The notes: generated from the sequence alone by a model not told the origin. Shown: positions 54,338 through 63,836, numbered from the stretch's first letter. The stretch: 64,000 nt of DNA from Pseudomonas sp. NFR16 (GCF_900108875.1 NZ_FNYJ01000005.1:473254-537253), one strand, 5' to 3'. Translations and numbers: made by a program.

Positions 54338-54379
54338 AATTGTACGGGTCTATTGAACGGATAGTTCAACTGTATGGGT
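54338..54379. promoter_or_regulatory. Operator-like direct repeat plus palindrome upstream of DUF2388 copy 3
   Basis: AATTGTACGGGT (54338-54349) and AACTGTATGGGT (54368-54379) are direct repeats exactly 30 bases apart, and between them TTGAAC-GGATA-GTTCAA (54353-54369) is a perfect 6-5-6 inverted repeat. On the minus strand TTGAAC and TACAAT could be -35 and -10 elements with a 19-base spacer. A third copy of the motif is at 54887-54898. The gap 54172-54518 has no gene. Confidence 0.5.
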
Positions 54380-54430
54380 TATCGCTTCAACATCGCAGCA
54401 CTGGATGAAAGAACCCCTGTAAATGACAAA

Positions 54431-54456
54431 ACCCGCCGCAGTTGCCTGCGACGGGT
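54431..54456 (-). terminator. Rho-independent terminator after the DUF1127 gene
   Basis: ACCCG-C-CGCAG (54431-54441) and CTGCG-A-CGGGT (54446-54456) form a stem with one internal mismatch and a 4-base loop. It lies 62 bases past the DUF1127 stop; T/A-rich flanks occur on both sides, so it may work in both directions. Confidence 0.7.
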
Positions 54457-54518
54457 CTTGTTTGAACAATTCGGGTTGCTGGTGAGAGGCTCGAGGCCTG
54501 GGACCAGCAGACGCTTGC

Positions 54519-54734
54519 TTAGCGCCAGAACGGCTTGCTCAGCTCTTCGTAACGCTGGGATTCGCTGATACCGGCGTCGGCCAGCAGACGAGCATCCAGA
54601 CGGGCCAGTTGATGGCGGCTGGACAGGCGACGCTGCCAGAGCATCAGGTTGGCGAACATGCGCAGCGGCAACGAGGCTTGAGCGGTTTTTGCGGTGTCTT
54701 CGTAGAACAGTTCGGAACTTACGGTGCGTTCCAT
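54519..54734 (-). CDS. DUF1127 (YjiS-like) small protein
   Basis: A 71-residue protein whose C-terminal half is the DUF1127 domain (LMLWQRRLSSRHQLARLDARLLADAGISESQRYEELSKPFW). Some members bind RNA and affect phosphate or carbon metabolism in other bacteria. Here the role is unknown. GGAAGGAAG upstream supports ATG 54734. Confidence 0.88.
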   Translation of the reverse strand: MERTVSSELFYEDTAKTAQASLPLRMFANLMLWQRRLSSRHQLARLDARLLADAGISESQRYEELSKPFWR

Positions 54735-55053
54735 GGTGCTTCTTCCTTCCGCTTGTGGCGGGATTAGATAGTGGCTTGATTGGTGACAATCTTCCTCTCG
54801 TTGCCTCTCTCCCTCCAGACACAGTTCACTCGTATTGTGCTGCTCCAGTTAACTGTGATCAGGCACTGTTTTGTTCGGATTTGGGGCAACTGTACAGGTG
54901 CGCACAATATTGGTGCGTTTTCTGCGCGCTAATGGTGAAAAGAGAGATTTTTGAGGGGAAAATGACCGGTACAGCAGAACAGTTTTCGAATTATTTGCGT
55001 TCAGTTCGTGGAAGGTGGCGACGAAAGGTCGTCGTCACCTCCAAACTGTTTTC
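54735..55053. other. Intergenic region with further operator-like motif
   Basis: A 319-bp stretch without a credible gene, between the CoA-transferase end and the DUF1127 start. It contains AACTGTACAGGT (54887-54898), matching the motif at 54338 and 54368, and a nearby TTAACTGTGATCAGG (54848-54862). An imperfect hairpin at 55014-55039 follows the CoA-transferase gene but lacks a U tract. Confidence 0.45.
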
Positions 55054-56547
55054 TCACACGGCCAGCATGCGACCGGTTTCTTCGAGGTTCAGGTGCCAAC
55101 TGAGTGCATCACGCAGTACGTGCGGCGTGTGGCCGCCGATTGCACAGGCTTTACGGAAATAGTCGTTCAACGCCTCGCGATACGCGGGGTGTACGCAGTT
55201 GTCGATGATCACTCGCGCTCGCTCGCGGGGCGCCAGACCGCGCAGGTCTGCCAGTCCAATCTCCGTCACCAGAATGTCCACATCGTGCTCGGTGTGATCC
55301 ACATGGCTGACCATCGGAACCACGCTTGAAATCACGCCGCCTTTGGCAATGGACTTGGTGACAAAAATGGCAAGGTGGGCATTGCGCGCGAAGTCGCCCG
55401 AGCCGCCGATCCCGTTCATCATCCGGGTGCCACCCACGTGCGTGGAGTTGACGTTGCCGTACAGGTCGAACTCCAGGGCAGTGTTGATGCCGATGATGCC
55501 CAGGCGACGCACGACTTCAGGGTGGTTGGAAATCTCCTGAGGGCGGAGCAACAGTTTCGATCTGTACTGCTCAAGATTGTTGTAGACCGCGTCATGCTTG
55601 CGTTCGGACAGGGTCATGGAGCAGCCCGAAGCGAAGTCGAGCTTGCCCGCTTCGAACAGATCGAATGTGGAGTCCTGCAGCACTTCGGAGTACATCGCCA
55701 TGCCATGGAACGGCGAGTCGATCAGGCCGGTCATGACTGCGTTGGCGATGGTGCCCACGCCTGCCTGCAGCGGCATCAGCTGGTTGGTCAGGCGATTCTG
55801 ACGCACCTCGTTCTTGAAGAATTCGACCAGATGTCCGGCGATGGCCTGGGTATCGCTGTCGGCGGGCAGTACAGTTGAAGGTGAGTCAGTCTGGTCGCTG
55901 AAAACGATTCCGACGATCTTCGCAGGGTCGATCTTCACGGCCTGGCTGCCAATGCGGCTATCGGCTTTGAGTACGGGAATTGGCAGCCGAGTCGGCCGGT
56001 ACGTCGGGATATAAATGTCATGGAGTCCTTCGAGCTCCAGCGGCTGAGCGATGTTGATCTCGACGATCACCTTTTCGGCCAGGATGGCGAAGCTCGCCGA
56101 GTTGCCGACCGAGGTGCTGAGCACCAGGTGGCCTTCCTCGGTGATCGCCACGCACTCGATGACCGCGATGTCGACCGCTTTGATCTGGCGATTACGCAGT
56201 TGCTCAACGGTGTCGGACAGATGCTGGTCGATGAACATGACCGTGCCGTCGTTGATAGCCTTGCGCAGCGTATTGTCTACCTGAAACGGCATGCGACGGG
56301 ACAGCACACCCGCTTCAGTGAGTTGTTTGTCCAGGTCATTGCCCAGGCTGGCGCCGGTCATCAGGCTGATTTTCAGCGGCGACGCCTTGGCTCGTTCGGC
56401 GAGCGCTTTGGGCACAGCCTTGGCTTCACCTGCGCGGGTAAAGCCACTCATACCGACGGTCATGCCGTCCTTGATCAGGGAAGCGGCATCGGCCGCGCTC
56501 ATTACCTTGCTGAGCAGCGAAGGCAGACGGATACGTTCACGGTGCAT
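55054..56547 (-). CDS. Acetyl-CoA hydrolase/transferase family protein (succinyl-CoA:acetate CoA-transferase type)
   Basis: A 497-residue family I CoA-transferase that moves CoA between acyl donors, probably succinyl-CoA or acetyl-CoA and acetate. Landmarks are GMTVGMSGFTRAGEAKAVP, FIDQHLSDTVEQ, QAGVGTIANAVM, GGSGDFARNAHL and TEIGLADLRGLAPRERARVII. Start ATG 56547 (MHRERIRLPSLLSKVMSA) matches the family. A weak AGATAAGA lies upstream. Confidence 0.9.
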   Translation of the reverse strand: MHRERIRLPSLLSKVMSAADAASLIKDGMTVGMSGFTRAGEAKAVPKALAERAKASPLKISLMTGASLGNDLDKQLTEAGVLSRRMPFQVDNTLRKAINDGTVMFIDQHLSDTVEQLRNRQIKAVDIAVIECVAITEEGHLVLSTSVGNSASFAILAEKVIVEINIAQPLELEGLHDIYIPTYRPTRLPIPVLKADSRIGSQAVKIDPAKIVGIVFSDQTDSPSTVLPADSDTQAIAGHLVEFFKNEVRQNRLTNQLMPLQAGVGTIANAVMTGLIDSPFHGMAMYSEVLQDSTFDLFEAGKLDFASGCSMTLSERKHDAVYNNLEQYRSKLLLRPQEISNHPEVVRRLGIIGINTALEFDLYGNVNSTHVGGTRMMNGIGGSGDFARNAHLAIFVTKSIAKGGVISSVVPMVSHVDHTEHDVDILVTEIGLADLRGLAPRERARVIIDNCVHPAYREALNDYFRKACAIGGHTPHVLRDALSWHLNLEETGRMLAV

Positions 56548-56679
56548 GATGTTCTTATCTCGGGACGAGGATGCGAGTGAGCAGTCTAGAGAGTTGGTGT
56601 TTTTTCGTCCCGCTACCAAGGTCGCATTCGAGGCCTCTAATTAGCGGGTTTCAGAGCAAAACACTTTTACGCGAGATGT

Positions 56680-56713
56680 AAAAAACCCCCTGCGCCAGAA
56701 CGCGCCGGGGGTT
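56680..56713 (-). terminator. Rho-independent terminator after pntB
   Basis: AACCCCC (56684-56690) and GGGGGTT (56707-56713) form the stem base, extended inward by a TGCGC/GCGC pairing. The A run 56680-56685 becomes a U tract on the minus-strand RNA, 24 bases past the pntB stop. Confidence 0.8.
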
Positions 56714-56736
56714 CTCTGTGGAGCGGGCCAGAGCGT

Positions 56737-58182
56737 TTACTCGACGGCTTTGACCATGTCTTCGATGACCTTCTTGGCGTCGCCGAAGACCATCATGGTT
56801 TTGTCGAGGTAGAACAGCTCGTTGTCCAGGCCTGCATAGCCGCTGGCCATGGAGCGCTTGTTGACGATGATCGTCTTGGCCTTGAAGGCTTCCAGGATCG
56901 GCATGCCCGCGATAGGCGACTTCGGATCGTTTTTCGCAGCGGGGTTAACCACGTCGTTGGCGCCCAGCACCAGCACCACGTCGGCCTGGCCAAACTCGGA
57001 GTTGATGTCTTCCATTTCAAAGACCTGATCGTAAGGCACCTCGGCCTCGGCGAGCAGAACGTTCATGTGGCCCGGCATGCGACCTGCGACGGGGTGAATC
57101 GCGTATTTCACGGTCACGCCAGCATGGGTCAGCTTCTCGGTCAGCTCTTTGAGCGCGTGTTGAGCGCGCGCTACCGCAAGACCGTAGCCAGGAACGATGA
57201 TCACCGTGTCGGCATTGGTCAGCAGGAAGGTCGCGTCATCAGCCGACCCGGATTTCACCGGGCGTGCTTCTTTCGCGCCGTCCGCGGCACCGGCATCTGC
57301 CGCTGCGCCAAAGCCGCCGCCGATCACGTTGAAGAACGAACGGTTCATCGCCTTGCACATGATGTACGACAGAATTGCGCCAGACGAACCCACCAGCGAG
57401 CCTGCGATGATCAGCATCGAGTTGTTCAGCGAAAAGCCGATACCCGCCGCTGCCCAGCCCGAGTAGCTGTTGAGCATCGACACGACCACAGGCATGTCCG
57501 CGCCCCCGATCGGGATGATCAGCAGCACGCCAATCACGAATGCCAGGATCAGCATGACGCTGAACGCAAACAGGCTGCCGGTGAACATGAAGGTCAGGCC
57601 GAAGAACAGCGTGGCCAGACCGAGAATCAGGTTCAGCTTGTGCTGTCCCGCGAACTGTACCGGTGCTCCCTGAAACAGGCGGAACTTGTATTTGCCCGAC
57701 AGTTTGCCGAAGGCAATGACAGAACCGGAGAACGTGATCGCACCAATGGCCGCGCCGAGGAAAAGCTCCAGGCGGTTGCCGGTAGGAATCGAGTCGCCCA
57801 GGTGCTGAACGATACCCAGCGACTGAGGCTCGACCACGGCCGCGATGGCAATGAACACCGCCGCCAGACCGATCATGCTGTGCATGAAGGCGACCAACTC
57901 CGGCATCTTGGTCATCTCGACGCGCTTGGCCATGATCGAACCGGCCGTGCCACCGACGAGCAGACCCACGATGATGTAACCGATGCCTGCGCTGGCGCCG
58001 TCGGTGGATAACGCAGCCAGTTTGAACACCAGGCCAATCGTCGTCAGCACGGCCAGGCCCATGCCGAGCATGCCGAACAGGTTGCCGCGACGCGAAGTGG
58101 TCGGGTGCGAAAGGCCTTTGAGCGCCTGAATGAAGCAGATCGCCGAAACGAGGTACAACAGGGTGACGAGGTTCATGCTCAT
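56737..58182 (-). CDS. pntB: NAD(P) transhydrogenase subunit beta
   Basis: Part of the proton-translocating transhydrogenase that makes NADPH from NADH. The 481-residue protein has about nine helices (1-270) and a C-terminal NADP-binding domain III (about 305-481) with VIIVPGYGLAVARAQHAL, AIHPVAGRMPGHMNVLLAEA, VLGANDVVNPAA and KRSMASGYAGLDN. The start overlaps the pntAB stop by one base (TAATG). Confidence 0.95.
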   Translation of the reverse strand: MSMNLVTLLYLVSAICFIQALKGLSHPTTSRRGNLFGMLGMGLAVLTTIGLVFKLAALSTDGASAGIGYIIVGLLVGGTAGSIMAKRVEMTKMPELVAFMHSMIGLAAVFIAIAAVVEPQSLGIVQHLGDSIPTGNRLELFLGAAIGAITFSGSVIAFGKLSGKYKFRLFQGAPVQFAGQHKLNLILGLATLFFGLTFMFTGSLFAFSVMLILAFVIGVLLIIPIGGADMPVVVSMLNSYSGWAAAGIGFSLNNSMLIIAGSLVGSSGAILSYIMCKAMNRSFFNVIGGGFGAAADAGAADGAKEARPVKSGSADDATFLLTNADTVIIVPGYGLAVARAQHALKELTEKLTHAGVTVKYAIHPVAGRMPGHMNVLLAEAEVPYDQVFEMEDINSEFGQADVVLVLGANDVVNPAAKNDPKSPIAGMPILEAFKAKTIIVNKRSMASGYAGLDNELFYLDKTMMVFGDAKKVIEDMVKAVE

Positions 58183-58505
58183 TACTTCGATACCTCGTCT
58201 TTCGTTTTAGGCGCTTTCTTCTTGAACATTTCCAGCATGCGGCGGGTGACCAGAAAGCCACCGAACACGTTAACGGCCGCCAGTGCGACCGCCAGGGTGC
58301 CCATGGTTTTGCCCAGCGGGGTGACGGTCAGCGCGGCAGCGAGCATGGCGCCGACGATGACGATCGCCGAAATGGCGTTGGTCACGGCCATCAGCGGGGT
58401 GTGCAGCGCAGGGGTGACGTTCCAGACCACGTGGTAGCCGACATAGATCGCCAGCACGAAGATGATCAAGTTGTAGACGCCATGAGAGATCAGCATGTCT
58501 TCCAT
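58182..58505 (-). CDS. pntAB: NAD(P) transhydrogenase subunit alpha part 2
   Basis: A 107-residue membrane piece of the split alpha subunit with three helices (about 12-32, 38-60 and 65-85) and the motif GYHVVWNVTPALHTPLMAVTNAISAIV. In enterics this is fused to the NAD-binding domain; here it is a separate gene 11 bases after pntAA. Confidence 0.94.
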   Translation of the reverse strand: MEDMLISHGVYNLIIFVLAIYVGYHVVWNVTPALHTPLMAVTNAISAIVIVGAMLAAALTVTPLGKTMGTLAVALAAVNVFGGFLVTRRMLEMFKKKAPKTKDEVSK

Positions 58506-58516
58506 TGTTTTTATCC

Positions 58517-59638
58517 TCAGCCGTTCTTGCGGACGATCTGGCCATCGCGGCACATCAGGCACGCGGCAATAATGTCGTCTTCGAGGTTGATCTCGAACTG
58601 TCCTTCCTTGGTGAAAACCAGCTTCAGGAAGTCCAGCAGGTTACGTGCATAAAGAGCAGACGCGTCTGCCGCGACCAGCGCTGGCAGGTTGGTGTGCCCC
58701 ACGATCGTGACGCCGTGCTCGATCACCACCTGGTCAGCGACGGTCAGCGGGCAGTTGCCGCCTTGGGCTGCAGCAAGGTCGATGACCACCGAGCCCGGTT
58801 TCATCTGCGACACGGTTTCTGCGCTCAGCAAGACCGGCGCCTTGCGGCCCGGGATGAGCGCGGTGGTGATCACGATGTCCGCCTGCTTGGCGCGCTCGTG
58901 AACAGCCACGGCCTGGCGCTGCATCCAGCTGGCAGGCATCGGGCGCGCGTAGCCGCCGACACCGACCGCTGCTTCCCGCTCTTCATCCGTCTCGTAAGGC
59001 ACATCGACGAACTTGGCCCCCAGCGATTCGATCTGCTCCTTCACTGCTGGACGCACATCGGACGCCTCGATCACCGCACCAAGACGCTTGGCAGTCGCAA
59101 TCGCCTGCAAGCCAGCAACGCCCGCGCCCAGGATCAGCACGCGAGCAGCCTTTACCGTTCCGGCGGCGGTCATCAGCATCGGCATGAAGCGCGGATAGTG
59201 ATGCGCGGCCAGCAGCACCGATTTGTAGCCGGCAATGTTGGCTTGCGAAGACAGGACGTCCAGGCTTTGCGCGCGCGAGGTGCGCGGTGCAGCCTCTAGG
59301 GCGAACGCAGTAATGCCGCGCTCGGCCATCTTCGCGATGATCTCGTTGTTGAAGGGGTTAAGCATCCCGATGACGACAGTGCCGGGCTTGATCAGCGCCA
59401 GTTCACTGTCGCTGGGTGCGACGACCTTGAGGATCAACTCGGCGCCGAAGGCATCATTAGCGCTGCCAGTCGATGCGCCTGCCGCTTCATAAGCGCTGTC
59501 CGTCACGCTCGCAGTAATGCCTGCGCCTGACTGGACAGTGACCTTATGACCCTGGCCAACGAGCTTCTTGATGGTTTCCGGAGTTGCAGCAACCCGAGTT
59601 TCACCGGACTGGGTTTCTAGAGGGACTCCAATGTGCAC
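58517..59638 (-). CDS. pntAA: NAD(P) transhydrogenase subunit alpha part 1
   Basis: Cytoplasmic NAD(H)-binding domain I of the transhydrogenase, 373 residues, related to alanine dehydrogenase. Motifs include GETRVAATPETIKKLVGQGHKV, RAQSLDVLSSQANIAGY, and the Rossmann VLILGAGVAGLQAIATAKRLGA. It starts with GTG 59638, preceded by AGGAG at good spacing. First gene of pntAA-pntAB-pntB. Confidence 0.95.
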   Translation of the reverse strand: MHIGVPLETQSGETRVAATPETIKKLVGQGHKVTVQSGAGITASVTDSAYEAAGASTGSANDAFGAELILKVVAPSDSELALIKPGTVVIGMLNPFNNEIIAKMAERGITAFALEAAPRTSRAQSLDVLSSQANIAGYKSVLLAAHHYPRFMPMLMTAAGTVKAARVLILGAGVAGLQAIATAKRLGAVIEASDVRPAVKEQIESLGAKFVDVPYETDEEREAAVGVGGYARPMPASWMQRQAVAVHERAKQADIVITTALIPGRKAPVLLSAETVSQMKPGSVVIDLAAAQGGNCPLTVADQVVIEHGVTIVGHTNLPALVAADASALYARNLLDFLKLVFTKEGQFEINLEDDIIAACLMCRDGQIVRKNG

Positions 59639-60074
59639 GTCAAATCTCCTGCGTGATCTTTTTATCTTTTAAAAATAGGCCAGCGCGCTGCGGATGGCGC
59701 GTCTGGGGCAGCGATCACCACGTCCCCGCCAGACAAGACGGGGGCGCGGCATTTTGCAGGGGGAAATGTGGGGCTTCAAGGAATTCTGTAACGCGACGTG
59801 TATTTAACTACAAGTCACCCTGTGACCGTTTGACGCAACAAATCGCTACAGGCCAGTGAAATAAAGGCGTTTAGCGACTTCAGACGCGCTCGAAGTTTTT
59901 TTTGTATTGATGAAAAGAATGGCTGTAAATAACGCTGAAAGCCACGTGCCATAACGCGTACAGCCCGTTTTGTATTCACAACGGAAGTGTTTCTAAAATG
60001 CGACATTGGCAGATATATGTAGTCTTTGAGTCGGGCTGACTACAGGGTCAGAAAATATCGAAATCAGCTCCTGA
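59639..60074. other. Intergenic region between pntAA and the LysR gene
   Basis: A 436-bp stretch, more AT-rich than its surroundings, with no gene that has start-site support. It should carry the pntAA promoter and the 3' end of the LysR transcript. No terminator hairpin was recognised. Confidence 0.4.
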
Positions 60075-60971
60075 TCAAGGCAAGGCGTAGGTTTCAGCCT
60101 GATACACAAGCCAATCGCGGAAGGCCTTTAATGACGCCGATTCGACTTTTCGCTCCGGAATCATTAGGTAGTAGGCTTTTACGCTCGCTAGCGCGTGGGC
60201 ATTAGCGATCACCAAGCGCTTTTCTGCCAGCTCCCGCTGGATCAGAAAAGGTGGGATCAGCGCGACGCCCATTTCATGCATGGCCGCCTGTGCGAGCATG
60301 GAGAATAGTTCGTATCGCGGCCCTGTCATGTCTCGCGCGACGTTCAGGTCCATCGAGTTAAACCATTGCCGCCACGCGTAGGGACGCGTCGTCTGCTGCA
60401 ACAACGGCATATCGGCAAGTTCGCGAGCGCTGAGCTGTGCCTTGTGGCCAAGTAATTCAGGACTACACACCGGCATCGGGTTTTCACTCATCAGCCGATG
60501 CGATTCCGTACCTGACCAGTCGGCATCTCCGAAGTAGATAGCTGCGTCGAACTCAGTGTCGGCAAACAGAAAAGGCCTGGTGCGATTGGTCAGGTTGATC
60601 GTCACGTCTGGATTTTTCTGTTGGAAATCCTTCAGCCTCGGAAGCAGCCATTGCGTACCGAAGGTCGGCACGACTGCCAGTTCGATGACATTCGCACCCT
60701 GATGCCCCATCACCGATAACGTGTCGCGCTCCACCGCGTCGAGCTGCGTGGCGACGCGTCGGCTGTAGGAAAGGCCCGCCTCTGTCAACTTGACCCCTCT
60801 GCGCGATCGTCGGAACAGCTCCACGTTAAGGAATTCTTCCAGGCTGCCTATCTGTCGGCAAATGGCGCTTTGGGTGAGGGAAAGTTCGTCAGCGGCCTTG
60901 GTGAAGCTTTCGTGGCGGGCGGCTGCTTCAAAGCTGATGAGAGCGGCGGTGGATGGGATTCTGCGGCGCAT
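60075..60971 (-). CDS. gcdR: LysR family regulator of glutaryl-CoA catabolism (GcdR-like)
   Basis: A 298-residue LysR-type regulator with an N-terminal winged helix (about 1-62, FEAAARHESFTKAADELSLTQSAICRQIGSLEEFLNVELFRRSRRGVKLTEAG) and a substrate-binding domain of the GcvA-like subgroup. It is divergent from gcdH across 173 bp, the usual setting for an activator of that operon, probably sensing glutarate. GAGG upstream supports ATG 60971. Confidence 0.85.
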   Translation of the reverse strand: MRRRIPSTAALISFEAAARHESFTKAADELSLTQSAICRQIGSLEEFLNVELFRRSRRGVKLTEAGLSYSRRVATQLDAVERDTLSVMGHQGANVIELAVVPTFGTQWLLPRLKDFQQKNPDVTINLTNRTRPFLFADTEFDAAIYFGDADWSGTESHRLMSENPMPVCSPELLGHKAQLSARELADMPLLQQTTRPYAWRQWFNSMDLNVARDMTGPRYELFSMLAQAAMHEMGVALIPPFLIQRELAEKRLVIANAHALASVKAYYLMIPERKVESASLKAFRDWLVYQAETYALP

Positions 60972-61144
60972 GTACGTCTACCTCACTCATCAGGACCGTA
61001 AATGGCCATTTAAATTGTTTCGGAGTGAGAAATTAGCACAACACTGTTCGAAATCGTCGTTTGCCGTCTACCGAGTCCAGGCCTAGGATCAATTCACGAC
61101 TTTTCCGGCATCGTCCGGAAGCATCACTCAGCGAGGAGAACGTC

Positions 61145-62326
61145 ATGGGCGGCAAGGCAAGCTTCAACTGGATTGATCCGCTGTTGCTGGATCAGCAGCT
61201 CACCGAAGAAGAGCGCATGGTTCGTGACAGCGCCGAGCAATTCGCCCAGGACAAGCTGGCCCCTCGCGTCCTCGAAGCGTTTCGTCACGAACAGACCGAT
61301 CCGGCGATCTTTCGCGAGATGGGCGAGGTTGGTCTGTTGGGTGCGACCATCCCCGAGCAATATGGCGGCAGCGGCCTGAACTACGTCTGTTATGGCTTGA
61401 TCGCGCGGGAGGTCGAGCGCATCGATTCCGGCTACAGGTCGATGATGAGCGTGCAATCCTCGCTGGTCATGGTGCCGATCAATGAGTTTGGCACTGAGGC
61501 TCAGAAGCAAAAGTATCTGCCGAAGCTGGCGTCCGGCGAATGGATCGGGTGCTTTGGCTTGACCGAGCCCAACCACGGCTCGGACCCGGGCGCGATGATC
61601 ACCCGTGCCAAGACTGTCGAAGGCGGTTACCGCTTGACCGGTAGCAAGATGTGGATCACCAACAGCCCGATCGCTGACGTGTTCGTGGTGTGGGCCAAGG
61701 ATGATGCTGGCGACATCCGTGGCTTCGTTCTCGAAAAGGGCTGGCAAGGCCTCAGCGCTCCGGCTATCCATGGCAAAGTCGGCCTGCGTGCGTCCATCAC
61801 CGGCGAGATCGTCATGGATAACGTGTTCGTCCCAGAAGAAAACATCTTCCCCGTCGTGCGAGGTCTGAAAGGCCCGTTCACCTGTCTGAACTCCGCACGT
61901 TACGGCATTTCGTGGGGTGCGCTGGGCGCTGCTGAGTTCTGCTGGCACACCGCCCGCCAGTACACGTTGGATCGCCAGCAGTTCGGTCGTCCATTGGCAG
62001 CCAATCAGCTGATCCAGAAAAAGCTCGCTGACATGCAGACTGAGATCACACTGGCGCTGCAGGGTTGTCTGCGTCTGGGGCGCATGAAGGATGAAGGCAC
62101 TGCTGCAGTCGAAATCACTTCGATCATGAAGCGCAATTCGTGTGGCAAGTCTCTGGATATCGCGCGTATGGCTCGCGACATGCTGGGCGGAAACGGTATT
62201 TCAGATGAGTTCGGCATCGCACGTCATTTGGTCAATCTTGAGGTGGTGAACACGTACGAAGGTACGCATGATGTTCACGCGCTGATTCTTGGCCGTGCGC
62301 AGACCGGCATTCAGGCCTTCTATTAA
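61145..62326 (+). CDS. gcdH: Glutaryl-CoA dehydrogenase
   Basis: FAD enzyme that oxidises and decarboxylates glutaryl-CoA to crotonyl-CoA in lysine, tryptophan and glutarate breakdown. The 393-residue protein has the acyl-CoA dehydrogenase fold (GCFGLTEPNHGSDPGAM, KMWITNSPIADVFVVWAKDD) and the catalytic Glu in VNTYEGTHDVHALILGRA, as in human GCDH. GAGGAG precedes ATG 61145. The CoA-transferase gene follows 11 bases later. Confidence 0.94.
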   Translation: MGGKASFNWIDPLLLDQQLTEEERMVRDSAEQFAQDKLAPRVLEAFRHEQTDPAIFREMGEVGLLGATIPEQYGGSGLNYVCYGLIAREVERIDSGYRSMMSVQSSLVMVPINEFGTEAQKQKYLPKLASGEWIGCFGLTEPNHGSDPGAMITRAKTVEGGYRLTGSKMWITNSPIADVFVVWAKDDAGDIRGFVLEKGWQGLSAPAIHGKVGLRASITGEIVMDNVFVPEENIFPVVRGLKGPFTCLNSARYGISWGALGAAEFCWHTARQYTLDRQQFGRPLAANQLIQKKLADMQTEITLALQGCLRLGRMKDEGTAAVEITSIMKRNSCGKSLDIARMARDMLGGNGISDEFGIARHLVNLEVVNTYEGTHDVHALILGRAQTGIQAFY

Positions 62327-62337
62327 GGAGACCAGCC

Positions 62338-63558
62338 ATGGGCGCGCTATCGCATTTGCGTGTACTGGATCTGTCCCGCGTGTTGGCCGGGCCATGGGCA
62401 GGGCAGATCCTCGCGGACCTCGGCGCTGAAGTCATCAAGATCGAGCGCCCCGGTAACGGGGACGATACGCGTGCCTGGGGGCCGCCTTTCCTGAAGGGTC
62501 CTCGCGGCGAGAACACCTCTGAGGCTGCTTATTACCTTTCTGCCAATAGGAACAAGCACTCTGTCACGGTCGACTTCACCCGTCCTGAGGGTCAGAAACT
62601 GGTGCGCGAGCTCGCAGCAAGGTCTGACATCGTCATCGAGAACTTCAAGGTCGGTGGGCTCAAGGCATACGGCCTGGATTACGCGTCGTTGCAGGCGCAG
62701 AACCCGAGGCTTATCTATTGCTCAATCACCGGCTTCGGTCAGACCGGGCCTTATGCCAAGCGTGCCGGCTACGATTTCATGATCCAGGGGCTGGGCGGGC
62801 TGATGAGTCTGACCGGACGTCCAGAGGGCGAGGACGGCGCAGGCCCCGTGAAAGTGGGCGTCGCGCTGACGGATATCCTCACCGGGTTGTATTCGACGTC
62901 GGCGATCCTTGCAGCGCTGGCGCACCGGGATCAGGGCGGCTCAGGTCAACATATTGATATGGCGCTGCTCGATGTACAGGTTGCGTGTCTGGCGAACCAA
63001 GCGATGAATTACCTGACAACCGGCACTCCTCCTCGGCGCCTCGGCAATGCTCACCCGAACATCGTGCCTTATCAGGATTTTCCTACGGCAGATGGCGATT
63101 TCATCCTAACGGTTGGCAATGACAGTCAGTTTCGCAAGTTCGCTGAGGTCGCGGGTCAGCCTCAGTGGGCAGACGACCCTCGGTTTGTCACGAACAAACA
63201 ACGTGTCGCGCACCGCGCCGAGCTGATTCCCCTCATACGCCAGGCCACGGTATTCAAGACCACCGCGCAGTGGGTCGCCGCTTTGGAGCTTGCCGGCGTG
63301 CCGTGCGGCCCCATCAACGATGTGGCGCAGGTATTTGCCGATCCTCAGGTTCAGGCGCGAGGCTTGAAGGTTGAACTGCCTCATGCCCTTGGTGGTGTTG
63401 TTCCGCAGGTTGCCAGTCCTATTCGCCTGTCCGAGACGCCTGTCGAGTATCGCCGGGCTCCGCCGTTGCTCGGCGAACATACCGAAGACATCCTTACTCG
63501 AGTGTTGGGACTTCAAGAAGCGGAAGTTGCGGCGCTGCGGGAAATTGGAGTGGTGTAG
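62338..63558 (+). CDS. Class III (CaiB/BaiF) CoA-transferase, probably glutarate CoA-transferase
   Basis: A 406-residue family III CoA-transferase with LRVLDLSRVLAGPWAGQILADLGAEVIKIERPG at the N-terminus, catalytic Asp in the AGYDFMIQGLGGLMSLTG region, and VPCGPINDVAQVFADPQVQARGL. Placed 11 bases after gcdH with AAGGAG, it most likely activates glutarate using succinyl-CoA and feeds gcdH. The substrate is inferred from context. Confidence 0.9.
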   Translation: MGALSHLRVLDLSRVLAGPWAGQILADLGAEVIKIERPGNGDDTRAWGPPFLKGPRGENTSEAAYYLSANRNKHSVTVDFTRPEGQKLVRELAARSDIVIENFKVGGLKAYGLDYASLQAQNPRLIYCSITGFGQTGPYAKRAGYDFMIQGLGGLMSLTGRPEGEDGAGPVKVGVALTDILTGLYSTSAILAALAHRDQGGSGQHIDMALLDVQVACLANQAMNYLTTGTPPRRLGNAHPNIVPYQDFPTADGDFILTVGNDSQFRKFAEVAGQPQWADDPRFVTNKQRVAHRAELIPLIRQATVFKTTAQWVAALELAGVPCGPINDVAQVFADPQVQARGLKVELPHALGGVVPQVASPIRLSETPVEYRRAPPLLGEHTEDILTRVLGLQEAEVAALREIGVV

Positions 63559-63659
63559 CTTAAGTAATGATCGAGTGTCTGTTGCTCTCTATATAAACAG
63601 CTGCAATCACCTGAAATCACAGCTTTTTTGCCTATTTCATAGAAAATTCAAATTAGGTG

Positions 63660-63687
63660 TTGACGGCCCTCTCAATGTCTCTATAAT
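63660..63687 (+). promoter_or_regulatory. rRNA-operon-type promoter 1
   Basis: TTGACG (63660-63665), a 16-base spacer and TATAAT (63682-63687), followed by a GC-rich discriminator. AT-rich sequence just upstream (63620-63655) could be an UP element. First of three similar promoters. Confidence 0.75.
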
Positions 63688-63808
63688 TCGCCCCACTTCC
63701 GGCGCAGACGAAACGGAAAACTCCTTGAGATTCAACGAGTTAGACGAAGTAAGCAGCGTGGAGGGGCTTCGATTCAGGTCACTGAATCGGCAGCGGTGAA
63801 AAAGGTGG

Positions 63809-63836
63809 TTGACAGCAGATTGTAACGCTGTAGAAT
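63809..63836 (+). promoter_or_regulatory. rRNA-operon-type promoter 2
   Basis: TTGACA (63809-63814), a 16-base spacer ending in ACGCTG, and TAGAAT (63831-63836). Confidence 0.8.

Noticed and set aside
54961..55053. Possible N-terminal fragment of a regulator gene starting at 54961
   Set aside because: AGGGG lies before the ATG, but the frame runs without domain features into the antisense of the CoA-transferase gene, so it was not called.
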